The notes: generated from the sequence alone by a model not told the origin. Positions 26,710 through 35,903 are shown, counted from the stretch's first letter. The stretch is 64,000 nt of DNA from Cytobacillus suaedae (GCA_014960805.1 CP063163.1:3187001-3251000), one strand, 5' to 3'. Made by a program: numbers and translations.

Positions 26710-27372
26710 ATGGGATTTGAAGAAGAATATCAGGCCTTTTTGAATACTCACTTACAGGCAAGAACCGGTGAGCGGTTGCGGCGCCTACAAGAAGGTCACA
26801 AACAGGCTGAAATGTTGTTTTTAAAACAAGTGTGGTGGCCATTATTTTATCAATTCAATTATCTTCATCCTGAATATGAAGTCGATGATTTCAAGGATAG
26901 CAAGAGGTATTTAGATTTTGCTTATATTCGTCCCGGCATTCGGATTTGCATAGAGGTAGACGGGTATGGTCCTCACCTAAAGAACATCAGTAGATGGCAA
27001 TTTTCCGACAACCTAGAACGACAAAACCAACTGGTGATTGATAGATGGACCGTGATCCGTTTTTCTTTTGACCAAGTAAAAGAGAACCCCCGTAGATGCC
27101 AACAGGTTGTACAGCAAGTGATAGGTCGATGGCTCGGTGATGAGCTAGATCAGGCATCTCTGTCTTTACTTGAAAAGGAAGTACTTAGGCTTGTGATTCG
27201 AAAAGGAAAAGACATATCTCCTACAGAAGTAGAGAATTATTTAAAACTAAGTGACAAGACGGTAAAAAAAGTACTTACTCAACTAGTCGAAAAAAAGATG
27301 CTATTGCCTGCATCTGGAACAAAGAGGATTCGCTCTTATAGGTTAGGGGATCAGGTTAATGACCCGGTTTGA
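26710..27372 (+). CDS. PD-(D/E)XK (DUF559/Vsr-like) endonuclease-domain protein with winged helix
   Basis: A 220-residue protein. Residues 30-130 look like a restriction-nuclease fold of the DUF559 type: YLDF with D69, then IEVDGYGPH with E82 and D84, D100, ERQ around 104, W113 and VIRF with R117. Residues about 150-212 resemble a winged helix (EKEVLRLVIRKGKDISPTEVENYLKLSDKTV). It has a good ribosome binding site (GGAGAGG). It interrupts the usual neighbourhood of yqgN and rpmG, and a four-element repeat array begins right at its stop codon. Nuclease activity is inferred from motifs; no partner modification gene is near. Confidence 0.75.
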   Translation: MGFEEEYQAFLNTHLQARTGERLRRLQEGHKQAEMLFLKQVWWPLFYQFNYLHPEYEVDDFKDSKRYLDFAYIRPGIRICIEVDGYGPHLKNISRWQFSDNLERQNQLVIDRWTVIRFSFDQVKENPRRCQQVVQQVIGRWLGDELDQASLSLLEKEVLRLVIRKGKDISPTEVENYLKLSDKTVKKVLTQLVEKKMLLPASGTKRIRSYRLGDQVNDPV

Positions 27373-27374
27373 TT

Positions 27375-27572
27375 AATAGACGGAAGAATTCCGCTTAATT
27401 AGCATTTTTAATAAAAAATAGCCCAAATAGACGGAGAAATTCCGCTTATTGACTCAAAAAACGTGAAAATGTGGTAGTTTGCTTTGAATAACCGGAAAAT
27501 CTCCCCTTATTTACCTCGAAACGAGTTCCATTCTGTATTTAGCCGGAAAATCTCCGCTTATTTATCTTTATG
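27375..27572. repeat. array of four CGGA...TCCGCTTATT palindromic elements (locus 2)
   Basis: Elements start (CGGA) at 27381, 27432, 27493 and 27544, giving spacings 51, 61 and 51 bp. Each has a short palindromic core, for example CGGAAGAATTCCG or CGGAAAATCTCCG, followed by CTTATT-like sequence. The first pair is preceded by ATAGA, the second by A(A/G)CC. The layout is identical to locus 3 at 47225-47420. Confidence 0.82.
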
Positions 27573-27716
27573 GGTCAGCAATCAAAAGGAGAAATAAGCA
27601 CCTCACTTTAATGCGTATTTCACTTCTCGATTCCGCCACGTCTGACCAACCCTACCAGAACCTATCTAAATATACTCTCAAAACGGATTCGTTACTCAAA
27701 ACACCAACTTCGAACA

Positions 27717-27751
27717 ACAAAAAAAAACAGTAGGAAATAAATTCCTACTGC
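27717..27751 (-). terminator. terminator after rpmG
   Basis: Perfect 9-bp stem CAGTAGGAA / TTCCTACTG with a 4-nt loop followed by a run of nine T on the minus strand. Confidence 0.93.
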
Positions 27752-27901
27752 TTACTTTGTTTCGCGGTGAAGAGTTACCTTTTTCAATCTTGGGCTGTAT
27801 TTTTTCATCTCAAGACGATCTGGGTTATTACGCTTATTTTTAGTTGTAATATAGTTACGATCACCAGTTTCTGTGCAAGCTAAAGTGATTTTAACACGCA
27901 T
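27752..27901 (-). CDS. rpmG: 50S ribosomal protein L33, cysteine-poor form
   Basis: A 49-residue large-subunit protein: [19 protein letters not shown], then the basic [17 protein letters not shown] and final LHRETK. Only one cysteine remains (C9); the zinc-binding CxxC pairs of the cysteine-rich form are missing (CTET, YSPR), so it should not need zinc. GGAGGG precedes the ATG. It lies beside yqgN as rpmGA does in B. subtilis, apart from the inserted nuclease gene. Confidence 0.95.
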   Translation of the reverse strand: MRVKITLACTETGDRNYITTKNKRNNPDRLEMKKYSPRLKKVTLHRETK

Positions 27902-28118
27902 CGTTATATCCCTCCAAACACATGTAAATTGAACTCATCTATATAGATGATTTTTAGATTGGATTTGAACTTATCTACCCTCCGAATCCAGAAGAACCTT
28001 ATTAAAAGTTCATTCTGAGAGCTCGGACAATCGAAAGCTTCAATCAGACTTAATTATCATATCATTTTTCTTGTCGAAATGCCAGTTTATTTTTTTCTAC
28101 ATGATAATTACTTTACAT
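27902..28118. other. leader region of rpmG
   Basis: About 215 bp upstream of rpmG. It contains a perfect 16-bp palindrome TCATCTATATAGATGA (27935-27950) and a further inverted pair (GGATT..AATCC, about 27960-27990). These could be leader hairpins, but no known ribosomal-protein leader motif is recognisable. Confidence 0.35.
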
Positions 28119-28955
28119 TTATTTTCTAGGACTCATTCGTAATGCTGAAAACTTAGACTTATTCATACGAATTTTATATTTTTTTCGAGTCAGCCTTCTT
28201 CTTACTAACCCATATGTAGGTGAGTTTCCTACCACTTTTATTTTCACCTTATTTTCTTGTAAGTCAAGCTCAGTTTGCCTATAACGTTCATAACATCCTA
28301 TATCAGACCAATATCCCTTACATAGAAATCCATACAAACCCTCTTTATTCTCAATCAACTTCGGAAATAGGTCTCGGCTAAAATCATAAAATGACCCACT
28401 AGACCAATAAGAAAATACTTCAGGGTTTACAATATAAATCCCTGTATTAACCTTGTCATTATAGACATCTTCCCAATCACTCGGCTTCTCAACAAACCGA
28501 TGTACTTTTCCTTTTTCATCTGTCTCTACTAAACCATACTGTAAAGGGTTTTCTACCTCTGTTAGTAAAATTGTTAGTAGCGCATCTTTTTCTAGATGAT
28601 AGTGGATTGCTTCAGTTAAATTAAAGTCCGTTAGAATGTCACCACTGACCACAATAAAGGGTTCATTTAAGAAACCTTTAGCATTTAGTAAACCACCAGC
28701 TGTCCCGAGCGGCTGATTTTCATGAAAGTAGGATAATGATACACCAAATTTACTTCCATCACCAAAGTAATCCTTTATCGATTTACTTAAGTAGTGGGTT
28801 GTTACCGCAATACTCGTAATTCCATGTTGTTTTAATAAATCAATGCTGTATTCCATCACAGGCTTATTTAAAAGAGGCACCATGGGCTTTGGTAGACTAT
28901 TTGTTAAAGGTCGTAATCTATTACCTCTCCCACCGGCGATAATGACACCCTTCAT
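28119..28955 (-). CDS. sugar-phosphate nucleotidyltransferase
   Basis: A 278-residue cytoplasmic enzyme that activates a sugar-1-phosphate with an NTP. It starts with the signature GVIIAGGRGNRLRPLT and PKPMVPLLNKP, has VSGDIL for metal binding, and VEKPSDW and NTGIYIVNPEVF as in RfbA/ManC/GalU-like enzymes. The sugar and nucleotide cannot be told. It ends with a basic tail (RRRLTRKKYKIR) not usual for the family. It lies 13 bp downstream of a glycosyltransferase gene, so the two probably make or extend a glycan together. Confidence 0.9.
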   Translation of the reverse strand: MKGVIIAGGRGNRLRPLTNSLPKPMVPLLNKPVMEYSIDLLKQHGITSIAVTTHYLSKSIKDYFGDGSKFGVSLSYFHENQPLGTAGGLLNAKGFLNEPFIVVSGDILTDFNLTEAIHYHLEKDALLTILLTEVENPLQYGLVETDEKGKVHRFVEKPSDWEDVYNDKVNTGIYIVNPEVFSYWSSGSFYDFSRDLFPKLIENKEGLYGFLCKGYWSDIGCYERYRQTELDLQENKVKIKVVGNSPTYGLVRRRLTRKKYKIRMNKSKFSALRMSPRK

Positions 28956-28968
28956 GTATCTTTACCCC

Positions 28969-30309
28969 CTACTTAATTGATGATGATAAAAGTAATTCCT
29001 TATATAGTCTACTTGTGTCATCAGCAATTTTATGCCAGCCAAACATTGATTTAACTATTTCTTTTGCAGTTAGCCCTAATCTTTGTGCAATTTCTTCATT
29101 ATCCAAAAGATAAAGGATCTTATCAGTTAAGTCATTTACATCTCCCGGTCTTATTTTCATTCCCGATACATGGTCTTCTATGATACTTGAGAGTCCGCCT
29201 GTATCGGACACAATCGTTGGTTTTCCATTAATCATTCCTTCCAAAGCAACAATTCCAAAGGGCTCGTATATACTTGGAAATAATGCGATATCACACTTCT
29301 GATATAGTGCGTTTCGTTCATGATCATTTATAAAGCCGATAAATTTTATATACTGATTAAGGCCTCGTTCGTTGATAATGTTTTGATAATGTTTTAAGAG
29401 CGGACCTTCTCCTGCAATCAAAAACAATGCTGATGGGTAACGTTTTATAATATGAGGCGCAGCATCAATGATCATAAAGAATCCTTTTTCATTGACGATT
29501 CTTCCGATAGAAAAAATTAGTTGACTATACTGTCTGCCAATACGATCTGTTAAATTTGTTGTTTCAACAATCTTTTCAAATTGGATAGGGTCAACCCCAT
29601 TTGGAACAACATCGATTTTTTGATGACTTTGCAAAAAGATTGATTCTACCTCATTTTTCATATACTCACTACAAACAATAACACGGTCAGCTTCCTCTAT
29701 AAGTCTTTGCTCTTTTTCATGTATTAAATGATTTGTTTGGGTATAGAGGCCGTTGTATCGTCCCCACTCAGTAGCATGAATGGTAACCATGAGGGGTTTT
29801 CTTCGGATTGTTTTTAGGGACAAAGATGCCTCACCAACAAGCCAGTCATGTGCATGAATCAAATGTATAGGAAATTGATCCATAATCTCAAGAGCCTTAA
29901 CGGCCAACTTAATATTTAGTTCACGTACCCACTTTAGAAAATGTGTGGAATTATAATCCCCTATACATACACGGTGTACATGGACCCCTTCGATTACTTC
30001 ATATTGTGGTGCAGAATATAGAGTCGTTGTTAGTACATGTATAGAAAGTCCTTTATGGACTAAGTGTCTTGAAAGATCATAAACGTGCCGTGCGAGTCCA
30101 CCAACAATATGTGGGGGAAACTCCCAGCTTAGCATTAATATTGCTAGTGATTCATTTTCTGTTGGTTGTCGTTGATGTATTTTCAGTTCTTTTAAAACAA
30201 GGTCAAAGGAACGAAGTGCTTGTACTTCTTCATCGGTTAAACATTCTTCACTAGAATAAGAAGTATATGTACTAAAATTTTCTTGCCAGGTACTATTTTG
30301 TTTTTTCAA
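28969..30309 (-). CDS. GT4/GT5-type glycosyltransferase
   Basis: A 446-residue retaining glycosyltransferase with a GT-B fold. After an N-terminal extension of about 60 residues comes MLSWEFPPHIVGGLARHV, the glycogen/starch-synthase-like donor-binding start. It also has HAHDWLVGEA, VPNGVDP, FSIGRIVNEKG, and the C-terminal EPFGIVALEG nucleotide-sugar signature. It is coupled to the nucleotidyltransferase gene downstream. Candidate roles are envelope polysaccharide or glycogen-like polymer; B. subtilis YqgM in this region is also a glycosyltransferase. Confidence 0.9.
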   Translation of the reverse strand: MKKQNSTWQENFSTYTSYSSEECLTDEEVQALRSFDLVLKELKIHQRQPTENESLAILMLSWEFPPHIVGGLARHVYDLSRHLVHKGLSIHVLTTTLYSAPQYEVIEGVHVHRVCIGDYNSTHFLKWVRELNIKLAVKALEIMDQFPIHLIHAHDWLVGEASLSLKTIRRKPLMVTIHATEWGRYNGLYTQTNHLIHEKEQRLIEEADRVIVCSEYMKNEVESIFLQSHQKIDVVPNGVDPIQFEKIVETTNLTDRIGRQYSQLIFSIGRIVNEKGFFMIIDAAPHIIKRYPSALFLIAGEGPLLKHYQNIINERGLNQYIKFIGFINDHERNALYQKCDIALFPSIYEPFGIVALEGMINGKPTIVSDTGGLSSIIEDHVSGMKIRPGDVNDLTDKILYLLDNEEIAQRLGLTAKEIVKSMFGWHKIADDTSRLYKELLLSSSIK

Positions 30310-30443
30310 GCTTCCACCCCATAATTAAACGCATTATTATCTTTAAGTATACCCTTTAACAATAATGTTTCAACATTCAGAAATTGTCGATATTTAGCTA
30401 AATATGGTATAAATGTACTTAGATATTTTATTGAGGTGAAAAG

Positions 30444-30818
30444 ATGGAATATATGATTATAGGATTATTGATATTTGCTACACTGCTTTTACTACTATCC
30501 TTTTTTCGAAAAGATAAACTAAACGAAATTGAAGAGCAGGTAGATCAGCTTTCTTTAACACTTATGCACGAAACGTATCAATTGAAAAAGAAGATGAAGA
30601 TTCTTGAAGAGGAACTGTTGATTAATGACCAGGAGATTCCTAAACCTATAACACCTATTCCAGATGATGAGAATGAGAATGAGAATGAAAATGAATACAT
30701 TCTCTCTCAGGTCAAAAAGGGGATACCATTAGAACAGATTGCAAAGGAATCAGGACTTCATACGGAAGAGGTCCGTTTGTTAGCAGATCGAGCAAAAAGG
30801 CAGAGTAGGGGCTTATGA
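30444..30818 (+). CDS. membrane-anchored coiled-coil protein with C-terminal helix-turn-helix-like motif
   Basis: A 124-residue protein: one N-terminal membrane helix (to about residue 22), a coiled coil rich in K and E (ETYQLKKKMKILEEELL), an NENENEN linker encoded by a GAATGA hexamer repeat at about 30670-30690, and a C-terminal segment (GIPLEQIAKESGLHTEEVRLLADRAKR) that reads like a helix-turn-helix. The architecture recalls SwrB-like anchored proteins, but I do not claim homology. Its stop overlaps the next gene's start (ATGA). Confidence 0.75.
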   Translation: MEYMIIGLLIFATLLLLLSFFRKDKLNEIEEQVDQLSLTLMHETYQLKKKMKILEEELLINDQEIPKPITPIPDDENENENENEYILSQVKKGIPLEQIAKESGLHTEEVRLLADRAKRQSRGL

Positions 30819-31294
30819 CAAATAGCATGCTACGTGGTATTGCAGTGGGAATTATTTTAGCAACCATTCTATTATCTGCCGTCTATTTCTTAACACCTAA
30901 ACACGTAAATAAGGTAACCAAAGAAGACGTAGAACAGTATCTTTCTAAAAATAATTTAGTGGCAATACCCCAACAAGAGTATGAAGATCTTCAAACAGAT
31001 GATACTAGCGCTAACAAGGATGACTCTCCTAAATCTGAATCTGAGGAAAAAGAAGAGCCAAAAGAAGTTGAAGAAGAAGAAGTACCAATACAACAATTTA
31101 CATTAACCATCGTTTCTGGAATGAACAGTCTAGAGATTGCGAACATATTAGAAGGAAAACGAATTATTTCTAATGGAAAAGAGTTTAATGAATATCTGAC
31201 TGAAAATGAATTAAACACGTTGATTCAAATCGGAACCTATGACTTAAGTAGTGACATGAACTATGAAACAATAGCAGACATAATCACAAAGTAA
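30815..31294 (+). CDS. membrane-anchored MltG-like N-terminal (LysM-like) domain protein
   Basis: A 159-residue protein with an N-terminal membrane helix, the start of an MltG-like region (VTKEDVEQYLSKNN), a long acidic linker (SESEEKEEPKEVEEEEV) and a C-terminal LysM-like subdomain (IVSGMNSLEIANILEGKRII, then GTYDLSSDMNYETIADII). This resembles the substrate-recognition part of endolytic transglycosylase MltG (YrrL) without its catalytic domain. It could bind nascent glycan strands. Translationally coupled to the preceding coiled-coil protein. Confidence 0.75.
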   Translation: MTNSMLRGIAVGIILATILLSAVYFLTPKHVNKVTKEDVEQYLSKNNLVAIPQQEYEDLQTDDTSANKDDSPKSESEEKEEPKEVEEEEVPIQQFTLTIVSGMNSLEIANILEGKRIISNGKEFNEYLTENELNTLIQIGTYDLSSDMNYETIADIITK

Positions 31295-31331
31295 AAAATC
31301 TCAAGCTTGTAAAGGCTTGAGATTTTTTATT
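31292..31331. terminator. bidirectional terminator between MltG-like gene and phoU
   Basis: Stem AAAAAATCTCAAGC / GCTTGAGATTTTTT with an 8-nt loop. A- and T-runs on both flanks serve both convergent transcripts. Confidence 0.93.
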
Positions 31332-31990
31332 TACGTATTTAAATCGTACTGTTTTGCTCTTACCATGAAAATAATGTGTTCTGACATGTTGGTTGTATGA
31401 TCTGCAATACGCTCGATATAGCGACAAACAAAGGCTAGTTGCGTTATTTGGTTGATGGACTGTGGATTCTTCGTCATCAATTCTAATAGCTCTTGAGTTA
31501 ACTTACCATATAAAGCATCCACGGCATCATCGGAAGCTGCCGTTTCTCTTGCTAAAACTGGATCTTCATTGATATAGGCTTCAACAACCTTTGACAGCAT
31601 GTCTAAAGCCATACTGGCCATTTTGGGAATCTCAACAATTGGTTTAATTAATGGCCCGTTACCAATATGAAGAATAGATTTAGAAATATTTACTGCTAGG
31701 TCCCCAATTCTCTCAACATCATTAGAGAATTTTAAAGCAGCGATAATTTTACGTAAGTCAGTTGCAACAGGTTGTTGCTGTGCAATTAATTGAACAACAA
31801 GATTATTGATTTTCTCATCTAGTTGATTAATTTTTGCATCTTCCTCAATAATTTGCTTTGCTTTTTCAAAATCTAATTCAGCCAGTGCTTTAATAGAATC
31901 TTCAACTGACTTTCTTGCAAGGGAAGACATTTCAAGTAAGCTATCTTTAAGCTTTGTTAAATCTTTGTCAAAAGAACTTCTAATTGCCAT
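31331..31990 (-). CDS. phoU: phosphate signalling protein PhoU
   Basis: A 219-residue all-helical protein made of two PhoU repeats with acidic metal-binding motifs (ERIGDLAVNI near residue 83 and ERIADHTTNM near 190). It links the Pst transporter with control of phosphate uptake and the PhoR/PhoP system. The start at 31990 follows GAGGTG; the GTG four codons earlier lies inside that ribosome binding site. Last gene of pstSCAB-phoU. Confidence 0.94.
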   Translation of the reverse strand: MAIRSSFDKDLTKLKDSLLEMSSLARKSVEDSIKALAELDFEKAKQIIEEDAKINQLDEKINNLVVQLIAQQQPVATDLRKIIAALKFSNDVERIGDLAVNISKSILHIGNGPLIKPIVEIPKMASMALDMLSKVVEAYINEDPVLARETAASDDAVDALYGKLTQELLELMTKNPQSINQITQLAFVCRYIERIADHTTNMSEHIIFMVRAKQYDLNT

Positions 31991-32062
31991 CTTACCAAAC
32001 ACCTCTTTTTTTGTATGGTTATTCTACACAGGGTGCACTTAGCACAAAAAGTGTGCCAAGAA

Positions 32063-32875
32063 TTATCCAAATCTTCCTGTTATATAATCTTCGGTGCGTT
32101 TATCGTCTGGGTTTGAGAAGATTTTTTCAGTGTCATTAAATTCAACAACCTCACCCGTTAGGAAGAAAGCTGTTTTATCTGATATACGTGCTGCTTGTTG
32201 CATATTATGTGTAACTATAATAATACTATAGTTTTGCTTTAATTCCTGCACTAGCTCTTCAACTTTTAATGTTGAAATTGGGTCAAGAGCAGAGGTAGGC
32301 TCATCCATTAAAATAACATCAGGCTCTATTGCCAAACATCTTGCAATACATAGACGTTGTTGTTGTCCTCCTGATAAACCGTAGGCATTTTCGTTTAAAC
32401 GATCTTTTACTTCATTCCATATTGCTGCACCACGTAAGCTCTTTTCAACGATTTCATCTAGAATCTTTTTGTTTTTTATACCATGAATTCTTGGTCCGTA
32501 AGCGATATTATCATAAATGGACTTTGGGAATGGGTTTGGTTTTTGAAACACCATTCCTACATTTGTTCTAAGCTCTTCAACCTTATAAGATTTTTCAAGT
32601 ATATTTTTCTCTCTATATAAAATTTCACCCGAAACACGTACAACGGGAACTAACTCAACCATTCGGTTTAACGTTTTAATATAGGTTGATTTACCACAAC
32701 CTGAAGGTCCAATGATCGCAGTAACTTCATTTTCATTTATCGCAAGGTTTATATTTTTTAAAGCTTGATCTTCACCGTACCATAAATTTAAATCTCTCGT
32801 GTCATACACTACTTTTTTGTTTGTTGTTCCATTTTCCTTTGTCTCTTTATTTTCACGATCGGCTATAACCACCAT
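32063..32875 (-). CDS. pstB: phosphate ABC transporter ATP-binding protein
   Basis: A 270-residue ABC ATPase that powers high-affinity phosphate import. Walker [11 protein letters not shown]-loop [14 protein letters not shown] (PstB-typical), signature [13 protein letters not shown], Walker [13 protein letters not shown] and the H-loop [14 protein letters not shown] are all intact. A single pstB is present, unlike B. subtilis, which has two. Confidence 0.96.
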   Translation of the reverse strand: MVVIADRENKETKENGTTNKKVVYDTRDLNLWYGEDQALKNINLAINENEVTAIIGPSGCGKSTYIKTLNRMVELVPVVRVSGEILYREKNILEKSYKVEELRTNVGMVFQKPNPFPKSIYDNIAYGPRIHGIKNKKILDEIVEKSLRGAAIWNEVKDRLNENAYGLSGGQQQRLCIARCLAIEPDVILMDEPTSALDPISTLKVEELVQELKQNYSIIIVTHNMQQAARISDKTAFFLTGEVVEFNDTEKIFSNPDDKRTEDYITGRFG

Positions 32876-32892
32876 AAAAGAATGCCCCCCAA

Positions 32893-33777
32893 TTAATATC
32901 TCTTTTGAAACTTGTTCCGGATAATTACCGCAATAGAATTCATAACCAATAAAACAAATAGTAAAACAACAATTGTAGCTGCAGCAAGATTTGCGTATTC
33001 AGCTACTAATGCAGAGTCAATAGTCCAATAGTAAATTTGCATCGGTAAAACAGTAAATTTATCAAAAATATTGTCTGGTAAAGGAATAAGTAGTGCTGGG
33101 ATACCGATTACTACAAGTGGTGCTGTTTCACCGATTGCTCTCGAAAGTGCTAATATTACACCAGTTAGAATACCAGGGATAGATGCCGGTAATACAACCG
33201 TTCTAATCGTTTGCCATTTGGTTGCACCCATTCCGTACGAGGCTTCTCTTAAAAAGCTAGGTACTGCACGAATGGCTTCTTGACTTGCTACAACCACGAC
33301 TGGAAGAACAAGTAATGACATGGTTAAACCACCAGCTAGTACTATGTTTCCAAGGTCTGAAGCTCTCACAAACACAGTAAGACCTAATAGACCAAATACT
33401 ATGGATGGGACTCCAGCTAGGTTTGAGATATTCGTTTGGATAAACGATTGCAGCTTTCCTTTTTTTGCATACTCTTCCATATAAATAGCCGTACCAACAC
33501 CTAAAAAGAGCGTGACCGGAGCAACAACTAACATTAACCAGAGAGTCCCAAGTATGGCTCCCATGATTCCGGCCCTCTCAGCATCAGTTGAGAGCTTGTT
33601 AGTGATAAAACCTAGGTCTATCCAGCCTAAACTTTGAGAAATAACTCGATAAAATAAAACAATTAGTACAAGTAAACCAAAAAGTGTAGCAACTAAAAAT
33701 AATTGCTTTGCAAAGTTGTTTGTAAATAATCGAGAATTCATTCGCTTTTGAACTTGAGTAGAGTCTACATATTTCAT
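32893..33777 (-). CDS. pstA: phosphate ABC transporter permease PstA
   Basis: A 294-residue membrane permease with about six helices and the ABC permease EAA loop ([29 protein letters not shown], with the conserved G). It pairs with PstC to form the channel. It is 2 bp downstream of pstC and 17 bp upstream of pstB. Confidence 0.95.
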   Translation of the reverse strand: MKYVDSTQVQKRMNSRLFTNNFAKQLFLVATLFGLLVLIVLFYRVISQSLGWIDLGFITNKLSTDAERAGIMGAILGTLWLMLVVAPVTLFLGVGTAIYMEEYAKKGKLQSFIQTNISNLAGVPSIVFGLLGLTVFVRASDLGNIVLAGGLTMSLLVLPVVVVASQEAIRAVPSFLREASYGMGATKWQTIRTVVLPASIPGILTGVILALSRAIGETAPLVVIGIPALLIPLPDNIFDKFTVLPMQIYYWTIDSALVAEYANLAAATIVVLLFVLLVMNSIAVIIRNKFQKRY

Positions 33778-33779
33778 TT

Positions 33780-34730
33780 TTAATATTCCTCCCTAAACCT
33801 ACGAGAGATATACTGAGCCACTAAATTCATAATCAGTGTAAACACAAACAAAGTCATCGCAACAGCATAAAGACTAAAGTAGAGTGTTGTACCAGCAGCA
33901 GCTTCTCCCCCTGTTACTTCTACAATATAAGCTGTCATTGTTTGCATAGATTGTGTGATATCAAATGTAAAATTCTTTGAACTACCACTTGCAATGGTTA
34001 CAATCATTGTTTCCCCAATTGCACGTGAGATTCCAAGAACAAATGAGGCAATAATCCCAGAAATTGCAGCAGGGATAACAACCTTCCAGGTTACTTCAAG
34101 TTTAGTTGCACCAAGAGCTAACGCACCTTCTCTCATTGCATTTGGCACAGAGCTCATCGCATCTTCTGAAAGTGAAGCTACCATTGGTATAATCATAATC
34201 CCCATTACAATTCCAGGACTGAGGATATTGGTTGGTTCAAGACCGGGGATAAATGTTCTTAATAAAGGTGTAACAAATGTAAATGCAAAGAAACCATATA
34301 CAATGGTTGGAATACCTGCAAGTACTTCTAATATAGGTTTTAACGTTCTTCTAACCTTTTCACTTGCATATTCACTTAGATAAATTGCAGACATTAGCCC
34401 AATAGGAATAGCAACGAACATAGCTATAATGGAAGATATTAAAGTTCCAGTTAGAAGTGGTAATACCCCAAACTTAGCGTTTTCTCCCAAAGGTTTTAGT
34501 TCGGTTCCTGTAAAAAATGAAAGAAATGGTACTTCTCTGAAAAAAGCAAGTGTTTCTCGAAGTAATGTAAATAAAATACCAATTGTCGTTAAAATAGAGA
34601 TAGCAGCAATTAATAATAAAATAGTAGGAACCATTTTCTCAAAATAATTAGAAATGTTTTTTGTATTCTTTTTCTCTTTAATCATTTCTCTAATATTTTG
34701 TTTTGTGGCGTTATCCAAGGTTTTTGCCAT
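33780..34730 (-). CDS. pstC: phosphate ABC transporter permease PstC
   Basis: A 316-residue membrane permease with six helices, the EAA loop (EGALALGATKLEVTWKVVIPAAISGI) and the PstC-like PFLSFFTGTEL periplasmic segment. It lies 118 bp after pstS, and a hairpin in the gap (34805-34840) may lower its expression relative to pstS. Confidence 0.95.
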   Translation of the reverse strand: MAKTLDNATKQNIREMIKEKKNTKNISNYFEKMVPTILLLIAAISILTTIGILFTLLRETLAFFREVPFLSFFTGTELKPLGENAKFGVLPLLTGTLISSIIAMFVAIPIGLMSAIYLSEYASEKVRRTLKPILEVLAGIPTIVYGFFAFTFVTPLLRTFIPGLEPTNILSPGIVMGIMIIPMVASLSEDAMSSVPNAMREGALALGATKLEVTWKVVIPAAISGIIASFVLGISRAIGETMIVTIASGSSKNFTFDITQSMQTMTAYIVEVTGGEAAAGTTLYFSLYAVAMTLFVFTLIMNLVAQYISRRFREEY

Positions 34731-34804
34731 GTGTTTTAAATACCCCTTTCATCCTTAACACCATATATGTAAGGACAAGTGTATAATCCGAATAAAATAG
34801 CTAA

Positions 34805-34842
34805 GAAGATGAGGTGCTGGTTTTGAGCACTCCCATCTTCAA
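34805..34842 (-). promoter_or_regulatory. intercistronic hairpin between pstS and pstC
   Basis: On the minus strand GAAGATGGGAGTGCT pairs with AGCACCTCATCTTC around a 7-nt loop. The following TTAGCTATTTT is only a weak T-run. It may partly terminate, or protect the pstS message; uneven pstS/pstC transcript levels are known in B. subtilis. Confidence 0.65.
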
Positions 34843-34848
34843 AAAGTA

Positions 34849-35829
34849 TTATTTTAAAGCTTCTAACTCTTCTACTGTTGTCTGTACTTCTGCGTCAGTT
34901 AATGGAGCAAACCCAGTTTCAGTAGCTACAGTTTGAGCGTTTTTCATTGTATAGATTGCATAATCAAGTACTTGAGGTTTTTCTTTAGCCATATTTACAT
35001 TTAGATAAGTGAACACCGGACGTGTGAATGGTGCATAAGCTCCATCTTCTTTAATTGTGTCTAGTGATGGCTCAACTGCTCCTTGACCAAAATCAACTTT
35101 TACAGCCGTTAACTTATCTTTATTGCTTGCATAATATCCATAACCAAAGAATCCAATTGCATTTTTATCTTTTGAAACTAGATCAACTAGTGTAGAGTAT
35201 TCTTGTTGTAGGTTTGCACCTTCCACTAATTCTTGCTCATCTAGAATAACTTCCCAGAAAAATTCATAAGTTCCGTGATTTTCGTTTGGACCATATGCTT
35301 GAATAGGTTCATTTGGAAATTCAGGTCTAACATCAGACCAATTCTTTTTACCAGCACTTGCAAGGAAGATATCGATAATTTCTTGTTGTGTAAGCTCAGT
35401 AGCCCAGTCATTTTCCGGGTTAATTACGATTGTTAATCCATCAAGAGCAACTTTAAGTTCTTTCACTTCAATTCCTAAATCACTTGCTGTTGCTGCTTCA
35501 CCTTCTTTAATATGACGAGAAGCGTTATTAAAATCTGTACCATCTTCTACTAAGAACTTTTTAAATCCAGCACTTGTTCCAGAGCGACTAACTTCAACAG
35601 ATACATTTTCTTGTTCATTAATCATATAATCTTCAGCCATTCGTGCCATAAACGGGAATACCGTTCCAGATCCATCAACTACAACGCTACCTTCTAATTC
35701 AGCTCCACCTTCAGCAGCTTCGCTTCCTGTTTGTTCGTTAGTGTCTTCAGTGTTAGTTCCACATGCAGCAGTAAATACTACCATAAGAGCCATTGTTAAC
35801 ATAAGAAGTAGGCTTTTAAAGTTTTTCAT
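34849..35829 (-). CDS. pstS: phosphate-binding lipoprotein PstS
   Basis: The solute-binding protein of the high-affinity phosphate transporter, lipid-anchored outside the cell. A signal peptide ends in the lipobox FTAAC (near residue 23). Mature-protein motifs VVDGSGTVFPF, SRSGTSAGFKKF and ASRHIKEGE are the phosphate-binding loops of the family. The 326 residues match the usual length. First gene of the pst operon, with a PhoP-box array upstream. Confidence 0.95.
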   Translation of the reverse strand: MKNFKSLLLMLTMALMVVFTAACGTNTEDTNEQTGSEAAEGGAELEGSVVVDGSGTVFPFMARMAEDYMINEQENVSVEVSRSGTSAGFKKFLVEDGTDFNNASRHIKEGEAATASDLGIEVKELKVALDGLTIVINPENDWATELTQQEIIDIFLASAGKKNWSDVRPEFPNEPIQAYGPNENHGTYEFFWEVILDEQELVEGANLQQEYSTLVDLVSKDKNAIGFFGYGYYASNKDKLTAVKVDFGQGAVEPSLDTIKEDGAYAPFTRPVFTYLNVNMAKEKPQVLDYAIYTMKNAQTVATETGFAPLTDAEVQTTVEELEALK

Positions 35830-35903
35830 TCCTTATTTCCCCCTAAGAGTTGTGTTTGATTTGTCCTACAAGAATTAATATAAAGGATAAGTATTAATTC
35901 CGT

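Larger units (their letters stand above)
27373..27751. other. gene-free gap holding repeat array and rpmG terminator
   Basis: Contains the locus-2 repeat array (27375-27570), then about 130 bp without visible structure, then the rpmG terminator. No coding frame. Confidence 0.7.

Noticed and set aside
27375-27572. Possible CRISPR array (about 24-bp repeats, 27-bp spacers, 51-bp period)
   Set aside because: Repeats are degenerate, change orientation, break at 61 bp, and the same layout with related spacer sequence occurs at another locus; no cas genes are present.
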